18,861 bases of DNA from the NCBI GenBank assembly GCA_905207385.1, contig CAJLLH010000005.1, positions 1 to 18,861 on the forward strand, in the 5' to 3' direction. A program made the position numbers and the translations under genes. The DNA is from an uncultured Eubacteriales bacterium (GTDB taxonomy: Bacteria > Bacillota > Clostridia > Christensenellales > Borkfalkiaceae). Shown in pieces: positions 14,199-18,861 of this stretch (position 1 is the stretch's first letter; every line of letters starts with the position of its first letter). The notes beneath the pieces were generated by a model, which searched no databases, was not told the DNA's origin, and saw only the letters and a list, made by a program, of their open reading frames with translations.

Positions 14199-15512
14199 AT
14201 GGATTTATCACCCAAACAGATAGTTAACGAACTCAACAAATACATCATCGGTCAGGAAGAGGCCAAAAAAGCCGTGGCGATAGCCCTTCGCAACAGATAC
14301 AGAAGAAGCAAGCTTTCGCCCGAGCTTATGGATGAAATAACGCCCAAAAACATAATCATGAAAGGTCCTACGGGCGTAGGCAAAACCGAGATTGCAAGAA
14401 GGCTTGCCAAGCTTGTAAAAGCGCCTTTTTTAAAGGTTGAAGCCACAAAATATACCGAAGTAGGCTATGTGGGCAGGGACGTAGAGTCTATGGTTCGCGA
14501 CCTTGCCGAATGCGCCATTCGCCTCGTCCGCGAGGAAAAGACTGCCGAGGTTGAATACCGCGCCCGCGCTACTGCCGAAAGAAAGGTGGCAAAGGTGCTC
14601 GCGGAAAACAACAAGCAGGACAGAGGCGAGCTGTCCAAGGAAATTTTTGAACAGAATTTCGTTGATGCCATACACGAGGGCAAGTACGATAACGCCGTCA
14701 TAGAAATCGAAGTTGCCGACCAGCCCAAGCCGTTAGAGCTTTCTGCCGGTTCAGGCGCGGCTATAGATTTAGGCTCTATTTTCGGCGGAATGGGTCTCCC
14801 CGGCAAAAGGAAGCGCCGCAAGCTTACCGTAAAAGAGGCTGTAAACCTTCTTATGGCGGAGGAAGCGGACAAACTCATAGATAATGACGCCGTAAATGCC
14901 GAGGCTATAAAGCGCGCAGAAAACGACGGAATTATATTCATAGACGAAATAGATAAAATTGCCGGCAAGGGCAATCAGGGCGCGGACGTCTCGCGCGAGG
15001 GCGTGCAGAGGGATATCCTCCCCATAGTCGAAGGTTGCACGGTTATGACAAAGTACGGTCCCATAAAAACCGACTACATTCTTTTCATAGCCGCGGGCGC
15101 GTTCCACGTTTCCAAAGTGGAAGACCTTATCCCCGAACTTCAGGGCAGGTTCCCCATTCAGGTAGAGCTTTCTTCGCTTACGAAGAAGGACTTCATAGAC
15201 ATTCTTACCCAGCCCCAGAACGCTATAACCAGACAGTATTCTGTGCTTTTGGCGGTAGATAACATCGATTTGCATTTCACGGACGACGCAATCGAAAAGA
15301 TTGCCGAAGTTGCCGAAGATATCAACGCCACGTCCGAAGATATAGGCGCAAGGCGTCTGCATACCGTAATGGAATATCTGCTCGAAGATATTTCTTTCAA
15401 CGCGGGCGGCGGCGATTATCCCGTAATCCCTGTAGAAATCAATTGCAAATATGTAGAGGAGCACCTCGATAAAATTATCAGAAACCGCGATTTAAAGAAG
15501 TACGTTCTGTAA
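14199..15512 (+). CDS. hslU: HslU (ClpY/CodX) AAA+ unfoldase subunit
   Basis: HslU unfolds substrates and feeds them to HslV. The 437-aa protein shows Walker A G-P-T-G-V-G-K-T (56-63), the pore loop G-Y-V-G (89-92), an intermediate I-domain (about 105-240) with the expected Glu/Lys-rich coiled segments, Walker B I-I-F-I-D-E (245-250), and sensor regions including G-R-F-P-I-Q-V-E-L. It ends in D-L-K-K-Y-V-L; the HslU C-terminus inserts into HslV to activate it. ATG 14199 is chosen because AAAAGG (14186-14191) is well placed for it, while the in-frame GTG at 14193 falls almost on that site. It is 70 bp from hslV, with palindrome copy E between them. codY, which follows in Bacillus, is absent. 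Confidence 0.97.
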   Translation: MDLSPKQIVNELNKYIIGQEEAKKAVAIALRNRYRRSKLSPELMDEITPKNIIMKGPTGVGKTEIARRLAKLVKAPFLKVEATKYTEVGYVGRDVESMVRDLAECAIRLVREEKTAEVEYRARATAERKVAKVLAENNKQDRGELSKEIFEQNFVDAIHEGKYDNAVIEIEVADQPKPLELSAGSGAAIDLGSIFGGMGLPGKRKRRKLTVKEAVNLLMAEEADKLIDNDAVNAEAIKRAENDGIIFIDEIDKIAGKGNQGADVSREGVQRDILPIVEGCTVMTKYGPIKTDYILFIAAGAFHVSKVEDLIPELQGRFPIQVELSSLTKKDFIDILTQPQNAITRQYSVLLAVDNIDLHFTDDAIEKIAEVAEDINATSEDIGARRLHTVMEYLLEDISFNAGGGDYPVIPVEINCKYVEEHLDKIIRNRDLKKYVL

Positions 15513-15527
15513 TTAATTTTTTAAATT

Positions 15528-15546
15528 GGTGCGCATATATGCCGCA
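15528..15546. repeat. Intergenic palindrome, copy F
   Basis: GGTGCGCATATATGCCGCA in the 206-bp hslU-hisS gap, 16 bp after the hslU stop. It matches copies E and G exactly over 19 bp. Confidence 0.8.
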
Positions 15547-15579
15547 GCTAATGTGTTTTGGCGCGGTTGGCGGGTAACT

Positions 15580-15598
15580 GGTGCGCATATATGCCGCA
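15580..15598. repeat. Intergenic palindrome, copy G
   Basis: GGTGCGCATATATGCCGCA, in direct orientation 52 bp after copy F and 121 bp before hisS. Flanking bases differ between F and G, so this is not a simple tandem duplication of a longer unit. Confidence 0.8.
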
Positions 15599-15718
15599 TA
15601 TAACCAATTATCTGCGGGGTTATGCGAAAGTTTATTTGAACAATTTTTACAGCCTTCTTTAAGGCTTTGACTTACTAAATTATAGGGCAAAATAAAAGAT
15701 TTTGCGCCGCGAGGTAAT

Positions 15719-16975
15719 ATGATTAACATTCCCAAGGGTACAAAAGACGTCCTGCCTCAGGACGCATACAAGTGGCACTATATTGAAGATACGGCGAGAA
15801 GAACAGCCGAACTTTTCAATATGAAGGAAATACGCACTCCCGTATTCGAGCATACCGAGCTTTTTCTGCGCGGCGTGGGCGATACTACCGACATCGTAAA
15901 TAAGGAGATGTATACCTTCAAAGACAAGGGCGACCGTTCTATAACGCTCAAGCCCGAAGGTACTGCGGGCGCGGCTCGTTCTTTTATTGAAAATAACCTC
16001 GGCGCAGGTCCTCTGCCCGTAAAGATGTATTATATAATTCCCGCGTTCCGTTACGAGCGTCCTCAGGCGGGCAGACTGCGCGAATTCCATCAGTTCGGCA
16101 TAGAAGTTTACGGCGCTTCGGGACCCGATGCCGATGCCGAAGTTATCTTTGCCGCATCGTCATTCCTTGAAAAACTCAATATAAAGAACGTAAAGCTTAA
16201 CATAAACTCTATCGGTTGCAAAACTTGCCGCGCGCGCTACAATGCCGAACTTAAGGCATATTTATTGCCTCACCTCGACGAAATGTGCGATACCTGCCGC
16301 GCTCGTTTTGAAAAGAACCCGCTCAGAATTTTAGACTGTAAGGAAGAAAAGTGCAAGGCGGTAACTCGCAGCGCACCCAGAATCATAGATTTCCTCTGCG
16401 ACGATTGCAGCGCGCACTTCAAAAAGGTGCAAAGCCTTCTTACTGCTGGCGGTCTTGAGTACGAAATTGACCCCAATATAGTGCGCGGGCTCGACTATTA
16501 CACCAAGACGGTTTTCGAGTTCGTATCACAGGACATAGGCGCACAGGGCACCGTTTGCGGCGGCGGACGTTACGACGGGCTTATTGAAGAGCTTGGCGGC
16601 AACCCGACCCCTGCCGTAGGCTTTGCTGCGGGCATAGAGCGCCTTATTCTTCTTATGGAAAACACGGGCGTAGCCTTCCCCGAAGAGCACGGACCGCAGG
16701 TGTTTGTTGCGGGTATGGATGAAGACAGCCGCACCGAGGCGTTTAAAATAGTGTGCGCTTTGAGGCGCGCGGGTGTAACCGCCGAATGCGACCATACGGG
16801 CAGATCGCTTAAAGCTCAGTTCAAGTATGCCGACAAAATCGGCGCGCGTCACGTTATAGCCATAGGCGGCAACGAGCTTGAAAGCGGCGACTGCAATGTA
16901 AAAAGAATGGCTGACGGCAACGTAACACCTGTAAAAATTTCTGAAATCTGCGCATACTTCAAAGAGATGGAGTAA
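15719..16975 (+). CDS. hisS: Histidyl-tRNA synthetase
   Basis: HisS charges tRNA-His. The 418-aa class II enzyme begins with I-P-K-G-T-K-D-V-L-P (4-13). It has motif 2 F-R-Y-E-R-P-Q-A-G-R (110-119), the histidine-binding motif L-D-Y-Y-T-K-T-V-F-E (258-267) and G-G-G-R-Y-D-G-L (281-288), a motif 3 region G-F-A-A-G-I-E-R-L (about 301-309), and a C-terminal anticodon-binding domain from about residue 325. A Cys-rich insertion (C-K-T-C, C-D-T-C, D-C-K-E-E-K-C, C-D-D-C; about 163-244) is present, as in many bacterial HisRS. GAGGT (15711-15715) precedes ATG 15719. No T-box leader is visible in the 206-bp gap: I see no match to its conserved antiterminator motif. A weak hairpin AGCCTT/AAGGCT lies at 15651-15666. 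Confidence 0.97.
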   Translation: MINIPKGTKDVLPQDAYKWHYIEDTARRTAELFNMKEIRTPVFEHTELFLRGVGDTTDIVNKEMYTFKDKGDRSITLKPEGTAGAARSFIENNLGAGPLPVKMYYIIPAFRYERPQAGRLREFHQFGIEVYGASGPDADAEVIFAASSFLEKLNIKNVKLNINSIGCKTCRARYNAELKAYLLPHLDEMCDTCRARFEKNPLRILDCKEEKCKAVTRSAPRIIDFLCDDCSAHFKKVQSLLTAGGLEYEIDPNIVRGLDYYTKTVFEFVSQDIGAQGTVCGGGRYDGLIEELGGNPTPAVGFAAGIERLILLMENTGVAFPEEHGPQVFVAGMDEDSRTEAFKIVCALRRAGVTAECDHTGRSLKAQFKYADKIGARHVIAIGGNELESGDCNVKRMADGNVTPVKISEICAYFKEME

Positions 16976-17056
16976 ATTCAAACTGAATATAACAGCGGCT
17001 TATGCGGCGGCGGAGCAGATTTGTCTGCGGTATAAAAAGTCGGGCAAATTGCAATG

Positions 17057-17077
17057 GTTGCAGCATATCCCGCGCCC
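17057..17077. repeat. Degenerate intergenic palindrome, copy H
   Basis: GTTGCAGCATATCCCGCGCCC in the 130-bp hisS-trxA gap. It resembles copy B (TGCGGCATATCCCCGCA) with substitutions and a shortened C run, and the pairing of the arms is largely lost. The rest of the gap shows no confident promoter. Confidence 0.4.
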
Positions 17078-17105
17078 AATTTATACATAAAGGATGGATA
17101 TTATT

Positions 17106-17417
17106 ATGAAACAGTTAAACGAACAGCAGTTCAACGAGCTTATTTCCGGGGCTAAACCCGTTGTTTGCGACTTCTTTGCTACGTGGTGCGGTCCTTGCAA
17201 AATGCTTGCGCCCGTACTTGAAGAGGTTTCAGCCGATTATGCGGACAAGGCCGAATTTGTAAAGGTTGACGTGGACGGCGCGCCTTCACTTTCGGTTAAG
17301 TACGGCATAATGAGCATACCTTTCGTAGCGATTTTCAAAAATGGCGCAATGGTTGCCAAGTCAATAGGCTTCATGCCCAAGGGCGAGGTAAAGGAATTCC
17401 TCGACAACAATCTTTGA
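17106..17417 (+). CDS. trxA: Thioredoxin
   Basis: Thioredoxin reduces protein disulfides in the cytoplasm and is recharged by thioredoxin reductase, which is not in this window. The 103-aa protein is full length and has the active site W-C-G-P-C (27-31) inside F-F-A-T-W-C-G-P-C-K-M-L-A-P, the V-D-V-D strand, the cis-proline in S-I-P-F-V (Pro72), and the terminal G-F-M-P-K-G-E-V helix region. The usual buried Asp appears in V-V-C-D-F-F (Asp22). ATG 17106 is preferred to the in-frame ATG at 17094, because AAAGGATGG (17089-17097), which overlaps that first ATG, is the ribosome binding site. A very strong terminator follows. Confidence 0.96.
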   Translation: MKQLNEQQFNELISGAKPVVCDFFATWCGPCKMLAPVLEEVSADYADKAEFVKVDVDGAPSLSVKYGIMSIPFVAIFKNGAMVAKSIGFMPKGEVKEFLDNNL

Positions 17418-17428
17418 TTATTATTTTA

Positions 17429-17467
17429 AAAGCCTGCGCGGCAGTCTGCCGCGCGGGCTTTTTTTTG
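17429..17467 (+). terminator. Strong intrinsic terminator of trxA
   Basis: AAAGCCTGCGCGGCA (17429-17443), loop GTC, TGCCGCGCGGGCTTT (17447-17461), continuing into a T8 tract at 17459-17466. The stem is 15 bp with one G-U pair, the strongest in the window. Confidence 0.95.
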
Positions 17468-17519
17468 CCTTATTGCTTATTAAAGTTAAAATTTCAAAGT
17501 TTATAAGTAAACGCTACCC

Positions 17520-17548
17520 TTTACAAAACTTCATTGCGGCGGTATAAT
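17520..17548 (+). promoter_or_regulatory. Sigma-A promoter of the alcohol dehydrogenase gene
   Basis: TTTACA (17520-17525), 17 nt, TATAAT (17543-17548): 5/6 and 6/6 matches at optimal spacing, just after the trxA terminator. The leader is about 25 nt, with AGAGG (17569-17573) before ATG 17581. Confidence 0.8.
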
Positions 17549-17580
17549 TTAAATGTAATAAACATAAAAGAGGCAATTTT

Positions 17581-18750
17581 ATGCAGTTTGAATTTTACGT
17601 TCCTTCGCGCATTATTTTTGGTGAAGGCAGCTTGGAAGAACTCGGCAAAAGGACGCTTCCCGGCAAAAAAGCTATGCTTGTAACTTCGCGCGGCGGCTCG
17701 GCAAAAAGGAACGGCGCTCTCGATAAGGTGCTTTCAGCTTTGAAAGCTTGCGGCGAAGAGCCTGCAATTTTCAATAAAATAGGTGCTAATCCCGATCTTG
17801 ACACTGTGAATGAAGGCGCTCGCTTTGCGCGCGAAAACGGTTGCGACTTTATCGTAGCCTTGGGCGGCGGTTCGGTTATGGACGCTTCAAAGGCGATTGC
17901 GCTTACCGCGCCTAACGGGGAAAATTACTGGGACTTTGTTGCGGCGGGCACCGGCGGCGGAAAGCCTGTAACCAATAAGCCGCTGCCTTTAGTGGCAATA
18001 ACCACAACCGCTGGTACCGGTTCAGAGGCAGACGCTACGGCAGTAGTCACCAACCCCGCCACAAATGAAAAGATAGGTTTTGTTCACCCGGGAATGTTCC
18101 CCGCGCTATCCGTTGTGGATAGCACGCTGACTTACGGCGTTCCCTCTGGACTTACGGCGTTTCAGGGGTTTGATGCGCTCTTCCACGCAACCGAATGCTA
18201 TGTTTCAAACAAGGCAAATAAGATGAGCGATATGCTTGCGCTTACTTCAATGGACTACGCTTCCAAACACCTTGCGCGTGCCGTAAAAGATGGGTCGGAT
18301 AAAGAGGCAAGGGACGGTATGTCGTTTGCCAATATGCTTTCGGGTATGGTTATGACGCTTTCAGGCTGTACGTCAAAGCACGGAATGGAACACGCCATGA
18401 GCGCACTCAGCCCCAATCTTGCGCACGGGGCAGGGCTTATTATGCTTGCTCCCGCCTATTATGAGCATATGATAGAAGTGCACGCCTGCGACGAACGTTT
18501 TGTAAAAATGGCGCGCTCTCTCGGTATGGAAAACGCGTCAGAGCCTTCCGACTTTGTAAAAGCTTTAAAAGCTTTAATTAAAGAGTGCGGGGTGGACGAC
18601 CTTAAAATGTCTGACTATGGCATAAAACCTGAAAACTTTGAAAATCTTGCCAAAAACGCAATGTCGTCTATGAAGCGCGTATTCTTAAACGACAGAGTGC
18701 CTATGTCTTTAGAAGATGTTGTATCTGTTTATGGTAAGTCATACAAATAA
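17581..18750 (+). CDS. Iron-type (group III) alcohol dehydrogenase
   Basis: This is a cytoplasmic NAD(P)H-dependent oxidoreductase that interconverts alcohols and aldehydes, likely a fermentation or detoxification enzyme; the substrate cannot be told from sequence. The 389-aa protein has the N-terminal dinucleotide-binding domain with A-L-G-G-G-S-V-M-D-A-S-K-A-I-A (93-107) and T-T-T-A-G-T-G-S-E-A-D (about 141-151). The C-terminal helical domain carries the predicted metal ligands Asp198 and His202 in G-F-D-A-L-F-H-A-T-E, His271 in G-M-E-H-A-M-S-A, and His282 in A-H-G-A-G. The M-E-H-A-x-S-A...H-G-A-G-L-I-M form marks a subgroup common in Clostridia. It is a single-gene unit between the trxA terminator and the hairpin at the window edge, with its own promoter. 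A specific name such as fucO, adhB or yqhD would not be justified. Confidence 0.93.
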   Translation: MQFEFYVPSRIIFGEGSLEELGKRTLPGKKAMLVTSRGGSAKRNGALDKVLSALKACGEEPAIFNKIGANPDLDTVNEGARFARENGCDFIVALGGGSVMDASKAIALTAPNGENYWDFVAAGTGGGKPVTNKPLPLVAITTTAGTGSEADATAVVTNPATNEKIGFVHPGMFPALSVVDSTLTYGVPSGLTAFQGFDALFHATECYVSNKANKMSDMLALTSMDYASKHLARAVKDGSDKEARDGMSFANMLSGMVMTLSGCTSKHGMEHAMSALSPNLAHGAGLIMLAPAYYEHMIEVHACDERFVKMARSLGMENASEPSDFVKALKALIKECGVDDLKMSDYGIKPENFENLAKNAMSSMKRVFLNDRVPMSLEDVVSVYGKSYK

Positions 18751-18840
18751 AACAAGGCAAAATATTCGTATTTTGAATATATAACTTAACAAACAATATA
18801 TATAATATAAATAAAACTTGGCTGTTTAATATTAAGCGGC

Positions 18841-18861
18841 GGCGCGGCGAACAGCCGCGCC
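18841..18861. terminator. Probable terminator stem cut by the window edge
   Basis: GGCGCGGC (18841-18848), loop GAACA, GCCGCGCC (18854-18861): a perfect 8-bp GC stem that ends exactly at the last base. A T-tract would have to lie beyond the window. The 90 bp from the dehydrogenase stop to this stem are AT-rich with no other feature that I can support. It could instead belong to a downstream gene on the other strand. Confidence 0.5.

Noticed and set aside
14769..15464. A 231-codon open frame on the - strand opposite hslU
   Set aside because: It is a shadow of the hslU codon pattern: the + strand frame has complete HslU motifs, and the - strand product shows no recognisable domain and no ribosome binding site was identified.
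15513..15718. T-box or promoter ahead of hisS
   Set aside because: No T-box antiterminator motif is present. TTGACT at 15667-15672 has no acceptable -10 at 16-18 nt, so I did not call a promoter.
17022..17105. Promoter for trxA in the hisS-trxA gap
   Set aside because: TATAAA near 17030 and TATACA near 17082 lack matching -35 boxes, and the latter would start transcription at the ribosome binding site. trxA may be read from upstream.
1..18861. Novel defence, mobile or biosynthetic system
   Set aside because: Almost every gene on the + strand belongs to a known housekeeping family in near-conserved order; there is no integrase, transposase, CRISPR repeat, phage gene or cluster of unknown genes. 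The only candidate novelty is in non-coding repeats and regulation.

Overview
The window is a compact, almost entirely + strand block of bacterial housekeeping genes. It most likely comes from a Clostridia-type Bacillota (Firmicutes) with roughly 50% GC. The evidence is the pairing of ylxM with ffh, the rpsP-khpA-rimM-trmD order, an RbgA-type circularly permuted GTPase, the dprA-topA-trmFO-hslV-hslU order (the Bacillus smf-topA-gid-clpQ-clpY order), clear sigma-A promoters (TTGACA-N17-TATAAT) and AGGAGG-type ribosome binding sites. I cannot place it below class; it looks like an uncultured lineage.

Layout. (1) 1-383: a small uncharacterised gene on the - strand with its own promoter and terminator. 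(2) 289-601: an AT-rich regulatory gap holding two inverted repeats and the strong ylxM promoter. (3) 602-3010: ylxM, ffh, rpsP, khpA (SRP-dependent secretion and 30S components), closed by a hairpin terminator at 3068-3095. (4) 3128-6426: rimM, trmD, rbgA, rnhB, yraN (ribosome maturation, tRNA m1G37, 50S assembly, RNase HII, a nuclease-fold protein), closed by a terminator whose loop contains the yraN stop codon. (5) 6584-7072: rplS alone, with its own promoter, leader and terminator, outside its usual place after trmD. (6) 7198-16975: comM, dprA, topA, trmFO, hslV, hslU, hisS, many of them overlapping. (7) 17106-17467: trxA with a strong terminator. (8) 17520-18750: an iron-type alcohol dehydrogenase with its own promoter.

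How the genes work together. Blocks 3-5 supply translation and ribosome biogenesis plus co-translational targeting. The internal terminators and the separate rplS unit would let the two ribosomal proteins be made in excess over the catalytic maturation enzymes. Block 6 joins competence and recombination functions (ComM, DprA), DNA topology (TopA), folate-dependent tRNA m5U54 methylation (TrmFO), the two-part HslUV protease and histidyl-tRNA synthetase. Thioredoxin and the alcohol dehydrogenase are simple redox units.

There is no mobile element, CRISPR array, tRNA or rRNA, and no obviously foreign gene. The least expected structure is a family of short GC-armed, AT-centred palindromes (consensus near TGCGGCATATATGCCGCA). 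It occurs about eight times, only between genes, including three near-identical copies around hslU that all lack the same base. A possible operator over the -35 box of the ylxM-ffh promoter, the rplS rearrangement and a DprA with an eroded signature motif are the other points worth checking.
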